A stretch of 59,712 nt of DNA from an uncultured Paracoccaceae bacterium (GTDB lineage Bacteria > Pseudomonadota > Alphaproteobacteria > Rhodobacterales > Rhodobacteraceae): the NCBI GenBank assembly GCA_905182355.1, contig CAJJBH010000036.1:1-59712 (forward strand), written 5' to 3'. The notes under the pieces were generated by a model that did no database searches, was not told the origin of the DNA, and was given only the letters and a program-made list of their open reading frames with translations. Shown in pieces: positions 48,591-58,043 of the stretch. The translations under genes were made by a program, and so were the position numbers. The number at the start of each line of letters is the position of its first letter. Position 1 is the stretch's first letter.

Positions 48591-51056
48591 ATGGCGCTGG
48601 TGTTTCAATGGCTGATACGGCTTGCTGCGGCTTTGATTGGGCTTGCAGTGGTTGCGGCGTTTTTGGTCTATTATTTGGCCTCTCAGTCCCTGCCTGATTA
48701 CAATGCGACGCTGGATGTGCCCGGCCTGAACGCACCTGTCGAGATTGTGCGCGACAATGCGAATGTCCCCCACATCCTCGCCAAAACTGACCATGACGCC
48801 TATTATGCTTTGGGTTTCGCCCATGCACAGGATCGTTTGTGGCAGATGATTGTGCTGCGCCGAACAGCACAAGGGAGGCTGTCCGAAGTTTTTGGTCGTT
48901 CCACTCTCGAAACTGACACATTTATGCGTCGCCTTGATATTTATCGCCTCGCCTTAGCATCGGTAGACGTCCAAGACGCCCAAACCAAATCGGCGCTTGA
49001 TGCCTATTCACAAGGTGTAAATGCGCAATTTGAACAGATCAATCAGGGGGCTTCAGGACGTGGCGCGCCCGAATTGTTTGTTTTTAATACCCCATTTGCA
49101 CCGTGGCGGCCTGCGGATTCACTAGCTATTTTGAAATTGATGGCACTGCAATCTTCAGGTCAGCTTGGCGATGAAGTCTTGCGCGCCCGCATGTCTCTCG
49201 CGCTTCCCGACAATGAGCGCTTGAAAGATATCCTGCCCGATGCGCCAGGTATGGGAGTGGCAAGCCTACCAGAATACGCCAGCCTGATGCCAACCCTTCC
49301 GAAATTCGCAACTGCCCCACGCGAACCACAACATCCGCTTTCGCCAATCAAATCACGTGGTTTTAGCGGTGCATCGAATGTTTGGGCTGCCTCCTCCAAT
49401 CGTTCTGCAACAGGCGGCACCCTTCTTGCCAATGATCCGCACATGGAGTTTACCGCCCCATCTATCTGGTATCTTGCGCGGATAAACCTGCAATTGGGCG
49501 CTGTCATTGGGGCCACGGTCCCAGGTCTTCCCGCTATTTGGTCTGGTCGCAGTGCTAAGCTGGGCTGGGGCGTCACAACCGCTTATGTCGATGATCAAGA
49601 CGTATTAATTGAAGAGCTGAACCCCGAAAATTCAGAAGAGTACAAAACCCCCACAGGATTTAAAAAGTTTGTCACCCGCGCATCGATCATCAACATCAAA
49701 GACGAAACACCAATCACAATTACACTGCGCTGGTCCGACAATGGTCCAATCTTACCAGGCAGCTTTCAAAACCTGCGCCATGTAACGCCCAAAGGTCATG
49801 TGGCCGCCCTGTCTTCAACGGCCCTAAGCCCACGTGACACAACGCTCAGCGCTACCATTCGTCTGATGCAATCCAGCACTGTGGCAGATGGCCTGTTGGC
49901 AGGTGCGCTTCACATGGCCCCAGCGCAAAACATCATGCTGGTAGATGCGCAAACAATTGCGATGAAGACCATCGGTTTGATCCCACGTCGCGACGCCGAT
50001 CATCAAAGCCAAGGGCGATTGCCCAGCCTTGGCAGTGAACTGCGCAATCGCTGGTCTGGCACGATGCCATACGCCTCCAACCCTGAATTTATCGAACCCA
50101 TCGGTGGTATCCTTGGGAACACCAACAACAAAACAGTTGAGCGGCCATTTCCAAACCACATGTCGTTCAATTGGGGCGACACCCAACGTGTTCAGCGCTG
50201 GCAACGCCTCATGCAGGTGCGCCAAGTGCACACGCGCGACAGTTTCGTCGAGGCACAATTGGACACCGTCAGCGTTACAGCGCGGTCCTTGCTGCCCTTG
50301 ATCGGCTCAGAACTTTGGTTCACTGGCGAAGCAGCGCCCGAAGGCACAACCGAACGTGAACGCCAACGCGCCCTCTCCCTTTTGGCCGGCTGGAACGGTG
50401 AAATGAACGAGCACATGCCAGAGCCGTTGATTTACGCAACCTGGATACGTGCCTTGCAGGCGCGATTGATCAAAGACGAGCTTGGTCCGATGGCGGATGA
50501 AATCACCCATGTTGAACCCCTGTTCATCGAACGGGTCTTTCGCGACATCAACGGAGCAAGCGTTTGGTGCAACATCTTGCAAAGCGCCCCCATAGAAACC
50601 TGTGCAGACATGGCCCGCCTTGCCCTGGATGACGCGTTGCTGATAATTGCGGAAAACTGGGGCACCGCGCTTGAAAGCCTGCGGTGGGGTGACGCGCATC
50701 AGGCCACACAAGACCACCCGACCTTAGGCCACGTGCCTTTGCTGCGGTACTTCGCAAACATCCGCCAATCGACATCTGGTGGGGACAATACGCTTAACCG
50801 TGGTCTCACATCTGGGACAGGCCCTAACCCGTTCCAGAATGTGCATGGCGCTGGGTATCGTGGTGTCTATGATTTCGCCGATCCAGACAGTTCTGTATTT
50901 GTGACATCTACGGGGCAGTCAGGGCACTTCTTGTCACGACATTACGACGATCTGGCCCAGCTTTGGCGACGTGGGGAATACATTTTGATGTCACTAGACA
51001 CTGACCTTGCGCGGGGTGCCGCAGTCGGGATCACAACACTCAATCCGGAAAACTAA
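48591..51056 (+). CDS. penicillin acylase family N-terminal-nucleophile hydrolase
   Basis: An 821-residue exported amidase. An N-terminal membrane anchor or signal (about residues 7-30) is followed by the alpha part with the VEIVRDNANVPHI and FAHAQDRLWQM signatures. The autocatalytic site is GASNVWAASSNRSATGG, with Ser262 as the likely nucleophile of the beta chain, then DPHMEFTAPSIWYLA. Family members hydrolyse amides such as penicillins or acyl-homoserine lactones; the substrate is not readable here. The stop lies one base before the next ATG. Confidence 0.88.
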   Translation: MALVFQWLIRLAAALIGLAVVAAFLVYYLASQSLPDYNATLDVPGLNAPVEIVRDNANVPHILAKTDHDAYYALGFAHAQDRLWQMIVLRRTAQGRLSEVFGRSTLETDTFMRRLDIYRLALASVDVQDAQTKSALDAYSQGVNAQFEQINQGASGRGAPELFVFNTPFAPWRPADSLAILKLMALQSSGQLGDEVLRARMSLALPDNERLKDILPDAPGMGVASLPEYASLMPTLPKFATAPREPQHPLSPIKSRGFSGASNVWAASSNRSATGGTLLANDPHMEFTAPSIWYLARINLQLGAVIGATVPGLPAIWSGRSAKLGWGVTTAYVDDQDVLIEELNPENSEEYKTPTGFKKFVTRASIINIKDETPITITLRWSDNGPILPGSFQNLRHVTPKGHVAALSSTALSPRDTTLSATIRLMQSSTVADGLLAGALHMAPAQNIMLVDAQTIAMKTIGLIPRRDADHQSQGRLPSLGSELRNRWSGTMPYASNPEFIEPIGGILGNTNNKTVERPFPNHMSFNWGDTQRVQRWQRLMQVRQVHTRDSFVEAQLDTVSVTARSLLPLIGSELWFTGEAAPEGTTERERQRALSLLAGWNGEMNEHMPEPLIYATWIRALQARLIKDELGPMADEITHVEPLFIERVFRDINGASVWCNILQSAPIETCADMARLALDDALLIIAENWGTALESLRWGDAHQATQDHPTLGHVPLLRYFANIRQSTSGGDNTLNRGLTSGTGPNPFQNVHGAGYRGVYDFADPDSSVFVTSTGQSGHFLSRHYDDLAQLWRRGEYILMSLDTDLARGAAVGITTLNPEN

Positions 51057-51057
51057 T

Positions 51058-51627
51058 ATGGCACGTGTAATTCTATTCAACAAACCTTTTGGGGTCCTAT
51101 CCCAGTTTACCGACAAGGGCAGCGACGGGTCCGCGCGTCCGACATTGTCAAAGTACATAAACGTGCCAAAGGTTTATGCCGCTGGCCGATTAGACCGCGA
51201 CAGCGAAGGCTTAATGGTGCTGACAGACAGCGGCCAACTACAAGCCAAGATCGCAAATCCAAAAAACAAAATGGCCAAAACCTATTGGGTACAGGTTGAG
51301 GGGACGCCGAGTGGTCAAAGTTTGGCAAACCTCAACAATGGTGTCCTGCTTAACGACGGGAAAACCGCGCCAGCAAAAGTTCAGCAAATCGATGAACCCG
51401 ATAACCTATGGCCACGTGATCCCCCGGTCAGGTTTCGCAAAACTGTTGAAGACACTTGGATCAGCATCACAATTCATGAAGGGCGCAATAGGCAAGTGCG
51501 ACGTATGACAGCCGCAGTTGGTCACCCAACCTTAAGGTTGATCCGTGCGCAGATCGGGGATTGGAAATTAGACGACCTTGCCTTGGGTGCTTGGAAAGAC
51601 TGCCCTGCACCGTCTTCTGTTGACTAA
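51058..51627 (+). CDS. rluE: 23S rRNA pseudouridine synthase, RluE-type
   Basis: A 189-residue RsuA-family enzyme without the S4 domain, as in RluE. The catalytic aspartate is in AGRLDRDSEGL; NKPFGVLSQFT and EGRNRQVRRM are the other family motifs. It should isomerise a uridine in 23S rRNA (U2457 in E. coli). The ATG follows the acylase TAA by one base. An in-frame start 17 codons upstream inside the acylase gene is less likely. Confidence 0.87.
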   Translation: MARVILFNKPFGVLSQFTDKGSDGSARPTLSKYINVPKVYAAGRLDRDSEGLMVLTDSGQLQAKIANPKNKMAKTYWVQVEGTPSGQSLANLNNGVLLNDGKTAPAKVQQIDEPDNLWPRDPPVRFRKTVEDTWISITIHEGRNRQVRRMTAAVGHPTLRLIRAQIGDWKLDDLALGAWKDCPAPSSVD

Positions 51628-51689
51628 GAACACTCCAAAGCTTGAGGCAGAGGCTCAAGCAAAATGCGTGTGCTGCAAAACCAACCCTA

Positions 51690-52814
51690 TTAGGCTCCTT
51701 GGGCCTCTGCGCGGCTTTTGCCTGCAACGTCCATAGCCAAGGTCGCGCCCATCAACCCATCCAAATCACCATCCAAAACACCTTTGGTGTCAGAGGTTTC
51801 ATAGTTGGTGCGCAAGTCTTTAACCATTTGATAGGGCTGTAAAACATAAGACCGGATCTGGTTGCCCCAACCCGCATCCCCCTTGTTTTCGTGCATTTCA
51901 TTTACCGCTGCATTACGGCGGTCCATTTCCATCTGATACAGGCGTGACTTTAACGCCTTCATCGCAATATCACGGTTCTGGTGTTGCGATTTTTCCGATG
52001 ACGTCACAACAATCCCTGTTGGCGCGTGGGTGATACGCACTGCGGAATCCGTGGTGTTCACGTGCTGACCACCGGCACCAGACGAACGGTAGGTATCGAT
52101 ACGAATATCAGATGGGTTCACTTCGATTTCGACGTTATCATCAACGACGGGGTAAACCCCAACAGATGTAAACGAAGTATGGCGTTTGGCAGCAGAATCA
52201 AATGGCGAAATACGCACCAAACGGTGCACGCCAGATTCGGACTTCATCCAGCCATATGCATTCAGTCCGCTAATTTTATAGGTTGCAGACTTGATGCCAA
52301 CCTCTTCGCCAGCGCTCTCGGATTGCAACTCGACCTTGTAACCCTTCTTTTCGGCCCAACGGACATACATCCGCGCCAACATCGACGCCCAATCACAGCT
52401 TTCAGTGCCACCAGCGCCCGAGTTAATCTCAAGGAACGTGTCGTTGGCATCGGCCTCGCCGTCCAGCAACGCTTCTAATTCTTTTTGGGCCGCCTTCACA
52501 GCCAAGGTCTTCAAGGCATTTTCAGCCTCGTCAACGACGTCTTGATCCTCTTCCATCTCGCCCAATTCAATCAGCTCGACGTTGTCGTTTAAGTCACGTT
52601 TAATGCCTTCATAAACACCAATCGAATCAACCAAATTTTGACGTTCGCGCATTAACTTTTGGGCCGCGTCCGCATCATCCCACAAGTTTGGGTCCTCAAC
52701 ACGCGCGTTGAATTCTTCCAACCTATAAGCCGCAGTTTCGACGTCCAAGCGTTGCCCAAGCAACTCCAACGATTTTTCGATCTCTGTGACGATGTTTTGG
52801 ATTTCTGCGCGCAT
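51690..52814 (-). CDS. prfB: peptide chain release factor 2
   Basis: A 374-residue class I release factor. The stop-codon recognition tripeptide SPF is in RISPFDSAAKRH, which is specific for UGA/UAA, and the hydrolysis motif GGQ is in SGAGGQHVNTTDSA. The frame is continuous from the ATG, so the programmed frameshift known from E. coli prfB is absent here. It lies about 100 bases downstream of mrcA on the same strand. Confidence 0.96.
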   Translation of the reverse strand: MRAEIQNIVTEIEKSLELLGQRLDVETAAYRLEEFNARVEDPNLWDDADAAQKLMRERQNLVDSIGVYEGIKRDLNDNVELIELGEMEEDQDVVDEAENALKTLAVKAAQKELEALLDGEADANDTFLEINSGAGGTESCDWASMLARMYVRWAEKKGYKVELQSESAGEEVGIKSATYKISGLNAYGWMKSESGVHRLVRISPFDSAAKRHTSFTSVGVYPVVDDNVEIEVNPSDIRIDTYRSSGAGGQHVNTTDSAVRITHAPTGIVVTSSEKSQHQNRDIAMKALKSRLYQMEMDRRNAAVNEMHENKGDAGWGNQIRSYVLQPYQMVKDLRTNYETSDTKGVLDGDLDGLMGATLAMDVAGKSRAEAQGA

Positions 52815-52917
52815 TATACACCTGCGTTGGGAAAGGAATTGAAAGGACTTGTTAAAGCAGGGCCGTGATCACAGCAAGCGCGTAAGACGGACCAAGTGCC
52901 CGCCAACGTTGATATCC

Positions 52918-55473
52918 CTAATATAGCCCACCTGTACTAAGTGTACCAGAGCTTGCCTTTGGTCCAACAACCGCCTTTTTGCCCGTAGAGGTAGTGACCT
53001 GTTGGGCTTGTGATGTACCAGCTTCACTAAACAATGGTAAATCCGCGCCCATCGCAAAACCACCGTCAAAGGCAAAGCCAAAGATTGGTTCTTCACCATC
53101 ACGGAAATACTCTGCCACCACGTTATCACCCGACGCTCCATCACCCAGACGCGCACCAGTAAAACGGTCGATATTGATAAATGTCCCGCCCGGTGGCACC
53201 TCGAAGGGACCGCCGCCATATTTATTTGTGGCTTCCTTCATAAAGGCATTGAACACTGGGCCACACATACCACCACCCGACGCCCCCCTGGCCATCGACC
53301 GAGGGGTGTCAAAGCCAATAAAACAACCTGCAGCAATATTGCTGGTGAACCCCACAAACCAAACGTCTTTGGCCTCATTGGTTGTCCCTGTTTTACCCGC
53401 AGTGGGCACCGACAGATTAACCGTCTTACGTGCTGTGCCGCGTTCAACAACACCCCGCATCATGGACGTCAACTGATAGGCAGTAATTGGATCCATCACC
53501 CGTTCCCTATCAGAAAGGATGCGCGGTGCAAAACCCGGGGCAAGACTGGCCGTTTTACAGTCATCACATCCACGTTGGTCATGGCGGTAAATGGTCTTGC
53601 CATAGCGGTCCTGCACTCTGTCTACCAAAGTGGGTTGTACACGTTCACCACCATTGGCAAACATCGCGTAGGCCGCAACCATTTGATACAATGTGGTTTC
53701 CTCTGACCCCAATGAGTTCGCCAAAAAACGGCCCATGTTGCTATAAACACCAAATCGTTCCGCATAATTAGCGACAGTATCCATCCCGACCTCTTCCGCC
53801 AGACGGATGGTCATCAAATTACGTGACTGTTCAATTCCGGTGCGCAAAGGCGTTGGTCCATAGAATTTGTTGGACGAGTTGCGCGGACGCCATAATCCTT
53901 GTGGCGTGTTAATTTCGATCGGCGCATCCACAACAATTGTGGCAGGCGTGTAGCCGCTATCAAGGGCCGCTGCATACACGAATGGCTTAAAGCTGGAACC
54001 CGGCTGGCGTTTGGCTTGGGTTGCGCGGTTAAAGACCGATGCCTGATAACTGAAACCACCTTGCATCGCGATAACGCGGCCTGTGTCCACGTCCATTGCT
54101 ACAAATCCACCTTGCACTTCAGGCACTTGGCGCAGCGTCCAGCTGACAAATGCGCCATCTGAATCAGCGGTCATACGGCGCACGTGCACTACATCACCTA
54201 CCGCAACCAAATCACCAGTAACTTGCGCCTTATTGGCCAATGATCCGTCTTTACGGCGTTTGCGGGCCCATTGGACATCTTTCGCAGGGACCCAATGACC
54301 ATCGGCGTCCTCATCAACATTTTCAATTCCCAGTCGCGCCTCGTTCGCACCAACTTCCAATACCACCGCAGGATACCATTCATTTTCAAGGCGGATATCG
54401 CGGGCGATCCGAATGTCAGCCAATGCTGCGCGCCACAGCGTTTCGTCACCAAGTTGATCAACAGCAATTGTTTCGCCAGTCCCGCGCCAAATCCCCTGCG
54501 AGCGATCAAAACTTTCCAGCTGACGTTGTAGGGCCTCAGCCGCGATAGGTTGCATATCTGTGTCGATTGTTGCGCGTACACTTAAGCCGCCTGTGAAAAA
54601 TTCGCCTTCGCCAAAGTCTTGACTTAACTGTCGGCGAATTTCATCCGTAAAGTAATCCCGCGACGGCAGCTCTTTTCTAAAGCTCTCGAAGTCACCGTTT
54701 TGGACAGATTTTAGCGGAGCCTCACGTTCAACGTCATAGGTCGCTTCGGTGATGTACCCATTTTCCTTCATCTCTTTCAAAACAAAGTTCCGGCGCGACA
54801 ACAAGCGATCCTTGCGGCGCACAGGATGATAATCTGAAGGTGCCTTTGGCAGGCTGGCCAACATCGCCGCCTCGTGAGGGGCCAGTTGGTTCAATGTCTT
54901 ATTGAAATAGGTCTGGCTGGCTGCAGCCACACCGTAACTGTTCTGACCTAGAAAAATTTCATTCAAGTACAGTTCAAGAATACCCTCTTTGCTAAGAGTC
55001 TCTTCGATCCGTGACGCAAGGATAATCTCTTGAATTTTACGTTCGGCGCGACGTTCCCCACCTAACAAAAAGTTTTTCATAACCTGTTGGGTTATCGTAG
55101 AAGCCCCACGCACATCACGCCCGCCGGAGCGTACAGCGTCAATCGCTGCAGCTGCTATACCGCGCAGATCATAACCGTCGTGTTGGTAGAAGTTCTTATC
55201 TTCGGCGCTGACAAACGCTTGTTTGATCAGATCAGGAATTGCATCTGCTGGGACAAACAGGCGGCGCTCTTTCGCAAATTCATCGATAATGCGCCCTTGA
55301 CCCGAATAAATCCGGCTGATCGTTGGCGGTGTATATTCAGCCAAGGATTCGTGGCTAGGCAAATCACGCCCATACATCCAAAAAACCGCACCAATAGTTA
55401 GGACAATCATGCCCAAACCCATTGTTATCGTTGTGAAAATGCCGCCAAGAAACGACAAGATAAATCGAAACAT
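52918..55473 (-). CDS. mrcA: class A penicillin-binding protein 1A
   Basis: An 851-residue bifunctional peptidoglycan synthase. An N-terminal membrane anchor (about 10-33) leads to a GT51 glycosyltransferase with EDKNFYQHDGYD (catalytic Glu), STITQQVMKN and KIQEIILA, then an OB-like insert and the transpeptidase with SSFKPF (nucleophile Ser), SRN and KTGTTN. The C-terminal tail is Gly/Ser/Thr-rich. Gene order amiC-mrcA-prfB, all leftward, suggests a cell-wall unit with prfB trailing. Confidence 0.95.
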   Translation of the reverse strand: MFRFILSFLGGIFTTITMGLGMIVLTIGAVFWMYGRDLPSHESLAEYTPPTISRIYSGQGRIIDEFAKERRLFVPADAIPDLIKQAFVSAEDKNFYQHDGYDLRGIAAAAIDAVRSGGRDVRGASTITQQVMKNFLLGGERRAERKIQEIILASRIEETLSKEGILELYLNEIFLGQNSYGVAAASQTYFNKTLNQLAPHEAAMLASLPKAPSDYHPVRRKDRLLSRRNFVLKEMKENGYITEATYDVEREAPLKSVQNGDFESFRKELPSRDYFTDEIRRQLSQDFGEGEFFTGGLSVRATIDTDMQPIAAEALQRQLESFDRSQGIWRGTGETIAVDQLGDETLWRAALADIRIARDIRLENEWYPAVVLEVGANEARLGIENVDEDADGHWVPAKDVQWARKRRKDGSLANKAQVTGDLVAVGDVVHVRRMTADSDGAFVSWTLRQVPEVQGGFVAMDVDTGRVIAMQGGFSYQASVFNRATQAKRQPGSSFKPFVYAAALDSGYTPATIVVDAPIEINTPQGLWRPRNSSNKFYGPTPLRTGIEQSRNLMTIRLAEEVGMDTVANYAERFGVYSNMGRFLANSLGSEETTLYQMVAAYAMFANGGERVQPTLVDRVQDRYGKTIYRHDQRGCDDCKTASLAPGFAPRILSDRERVMDPITAYQLTSMMRGVVERGTARKTVNLSVPTAGKTGTTNEAKDVWFVGFTSNIAAGCFIGFDTPRSMARGASGGGMCGPVFNAFMKEATNKYGGGPFEVPPGGTFINIDRFTGARLGDGASGDNVVAEYFRDGEEPIFGFAFDGGFAMGADLPLFSEAGTSQAQQVTTSTGKKAVVGPKASSGTLSTGGLY

Positions 55474-55581
55474 ACCGCCCGCACCCTTTCAGGATGTTCT
55501 GTCTTTGGAATAACTATATGACATGGGGTCGCTAGGGTCAAAACACGACTTAGTGCCCAATGGGCTGAAAACTGCGCAATG

Positions 55582-56796
55582 TTACTGCCGAACCAACGGC
55601 TGCGTGGCCAAATCATCCGCCCGCCAAGCCAAAATCGCATCAACAAGGGCCGAGATCATTAATTCCCGCCACTCTGGATCGCGTAGATTTGCACGATCAC
55701 GCGGGTTGGACAAAAATCCAACCTCGATCAGGACAGATGGGATATCCGCGCTTTTAAGGACCGAAAACCCTGCCTGCTTTTGGCGCTTTTTGCTAAGCGG
55801 AGCGCCCGAAGCTTCAATCATCTCGATCAACACACTTACCAATGCTTCATGGCGTGGTGCGGTTTCTTGTCGGGCTAAGTCTATCAAAATTTTAGCCACC
55901 TGATCATCGGATCCCGTTAAATCCACGCCGGCAATAATATCTGCGCGATTGTGTTGTGATTCCAACTGTTCAGACGCCGCATCGCTGGCTTCATCCGAAA
56001 GCGTATATATGGTCGCCCCTTGCGCCTGCCCGTTCGACAATGCGTCCGCATGGAGCGAAATGAACAAATCTGCTCCAGCTTGATGCGCCATTGAAACGCG
56101 CGCAGGCAATGAGACAAAGACGTCTTCATTACGGGTTAACAAAGCCTGCACCTCGCCTGTGCGCACCAGCGCTTCGGCCAAGCCACGTGACAATGTCAGC
56201 ATCAAATCCTTTTCATTAACGCCGTCGCGCACGGCCCCAGGATCAATACCACCATGCCCCGGATCAATCATCACCAAAAACCCGTCGTCGTTTGCCTTCG
56301 CGGCAGGTTGCTTAGCCTGTTCTGGTGCCCAATTTACATTGGCGGGGGTGCCCGCATTTTTTGAAAATTCTTCCGCAGACGCCGTCTTTAGTTTGATCCG
56401 AAGAACTGCTTGGCCAGATGTCTTGTCAACAGGCATCCCAATTTCGACTGGCAACATTGGTTCACTTAGATCCAAAACCATCCGCGACCAACCCGCCTGA
56501 AAACTGCCAAACCGCACCGCACTGATGCGACCATCGGCTTCCAAAACATCCCCCGCAGAAACGCCAGTCCAGTCGGCTTCTTTGAAATCGACGACCAATC
56601 GCGCAGGATCATCAAGGTGGAACACGCAAAACGGCACCCCTTGGCTTAGATGCAGCGCAACTGTGGATTTACCAAACCAGCCATCTTTGATTTGGCTTGC
56701 GACTGGATCAACCCGCGCAATCGAACCAAAATCTTGCGCTGTTGCCACATTGGCAAAGGCCAAAACCACCGTTGCTGCTAGAAAAATCCGTCGCAT
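55582..56796 (-). CDS. amiC: N-acetylmuramoyl-L-alanine amidase with AMIN domain
   Basis: A 404-residue periplasmic amidase that trims peptide stems during cell separation. The signal peptide ends at ATA-QD. A beta-rich AMIN domain (about 30-140) probably targets it to the septum. The Amidase_3 domain has zinc ligands in IDPGHGGID, NEKDL and SLHADA, and the catalytic Glu in LIEVGFLSN. It precedes mrcA by about 108 bases on the same strand. The symbol follows the AMIN-Amidase_3 architecture. Confidence 0.92.
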   Translation of the reverse strand: MRRIFLAATVVLAFANVATAQDFGSIARVDPVASQIKDGWFGKSTVALHLSQGVPFCVFHLDDPARLVVDFKEADWTGVSAGDVLEADGRISAVRFGSFQAGWSRMVLDLSEPMLPVEIGMPVDKTSGQAVLRIKLKTASAEEFSKNAGTPANVNWAPEQAKQPAAKANDDGFLVMIDPGHGGIDPGAVRDGVNEKDLMLTLSRGLAEALVRTGEVQALLTRNEDVFVSLPARVSMAHQAGADLFISLHADALSNGQAQGATIYTLSDEASDAASEQLESQHNRADIIAGVDLTGSDDQVAKILIDLARQETAPRHEALVSVLIEMIEASGAPLSKKRQKQAGFSVLKSADIPSVLIEVGFLSNPRDRANLRDPEWRELMISALVDAILAWRADDLATQPLVRQ

Positions 56797-56874
56797 ACTG
56801 CCCAGCCCTTTGTTGGCTCTTTTGTTCAGCCTATCTGAAGCAGTCCAAGAAGTGAATCCTGCTTCGCCAAGATA

Positions 56875-58020
56875 TTAAACCCTTTGATCCATAAACTTCT
56901 TCAACCGGGCCAAACCCTCTTCGATATCTGCAGTACTGCGCGCATAGGAAAAGCGCAGCGTTTGGTGACCACGGATCGGATCAAAATCAAGGCCCGGTGT
57001 CACAGCCACGCCTGCCCCCTCTAGTATCGCAGCAGCCAACGCGCGACTGTCGTTGGTGATTTCAGAGACGTCGGCGTAAACGTAAAACGCACCATCTGGC
57101 GGCGCTATGCGGTCAAACCCTGCTTGGGGCAGCCCTTCCAACATCAAAAGGCGATTGCGCGTGTAGACGGCCAAATTGGCTTGCAACTCTTCCCCCGCGT
57201 CCATCGCTGCAAGCGCGGTAACCTGACTGGCATGGGGTGCACATATGAACATATTTTGCGCAATCCGTTCCACAACACGCACATGATCTTCAGGCACAAC
57301 CATCCAGCCAACACGCCAACCTGTCATGCTGAAATACTTGGAGAACGAATTGATGACATAACATTCGTCCGTCAACTCCAGCGCGGTTACGGCCTTCGCC
57401 TCATACTCGATCCCATGATAAATCTCGTCACTGATAAAGGACGCGTTTTGGGCGGCTGCGGCATCAATTAATGCGCCCATTGCACGGTGGTCTAACATCG
57501 TGCCTGTGGGGTTTGCAGGGGATGCGACCATCAAGCCCGCCAAATCCATACCTTCAAAATCAGCACCAACAGGTTGTAATCGATTGGCAGGATCAGTTTT
57601 CAAATCAACAGGTTGCAAGCCAAGCGCGTGCAAAATCTGGCGATAACTTGGATACCCAGGTGCACCAATGCCAACACGGTCACCGCTGTCAAACAATGCG
57701 GTAAACGCCAAAAGAAATCCACCCGATGATCCCGGGGTGATCACGACACGTTCTGGGTTCAGATCAACATTGTACCACTCACCATACATCTGCGCGATCC
57801 GCGCCCGCAGCGCAGGCAACCCCAATGCGACGGTATAGCCCAGTGGTCCCTGCTCCATCGCGCGTGCCAATGCATCTGTGGAGACACGCGGCGCACCAGT
57901 TCCAGGTTGGCCAACTTCCATGTGGATAATGTGTCGTCCCGCCTCCTCGGCGCGGCGTGCGGCCTCCATTACATCCATCACAATAAAGGGATCAACGTCA
58001 GAGCGGGTTGAAGTTCGCAT
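56875..58020 (-). CDS. class I/II pyridoxal-phosphate aminotransferase
   Basis: A 381-residue aminotransferase. The Schiff-base lysine is in NSFSKYFSMTGWRVGW; PANPTG and SDEIYHGI (PLP Asp/Tyr) and the C-terminal LRFSYA arginine are in place. It resembles the aspartate/alanine aminotransferase subgroup Ib; the amino donor is not readable. I start at MRTSTRSDVDPF with a GGATAGG-type site upstream. The region between this start and the divergent M48 gene is only 23 bases. Confidence 0.87.
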   Translation of the reverse strand: MRTSTRSDVDPFIVMDVMEAARRAEEAGRHIIHMEVGQPGTGAPRVSTDALARAMEQGPLGYTVALGLPALRARIAQMYGEWYNVDLNPERVVITPGSSGGFLLAFTALFDSGDRVGIGAPGYPSYRQILHALGLQPVDLKTDPANRLQPVGADFEGMDLAGLMVASPANPTGTMLDHRAMGALIDAAAAQNASFISDEIYHGIEYEAKAVTALELTDECYVINSFSKYFSMTGWRVGWMVVPEDHVRVVERIAQNMFICAPHASQVTALAAMDAGEELQANLAVYTRNRLLMLEGLPQAGFDRIAPPDGAFYVYADVSEITNDSRALAAAILEGAGVAVTPGLDFDPIRGHQTLRFSYARSTADIEEGLARLKKFMDQRV

Positions 58021-58043
58021 GAAAAACCTATCCTTATGTTTAA

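Noticed and set aside
51690-52814. Programmed +1 frameshift in prfB
   Set aside because: The frame is open from ATG to stop with no internal TGA, so no recoding is needed.
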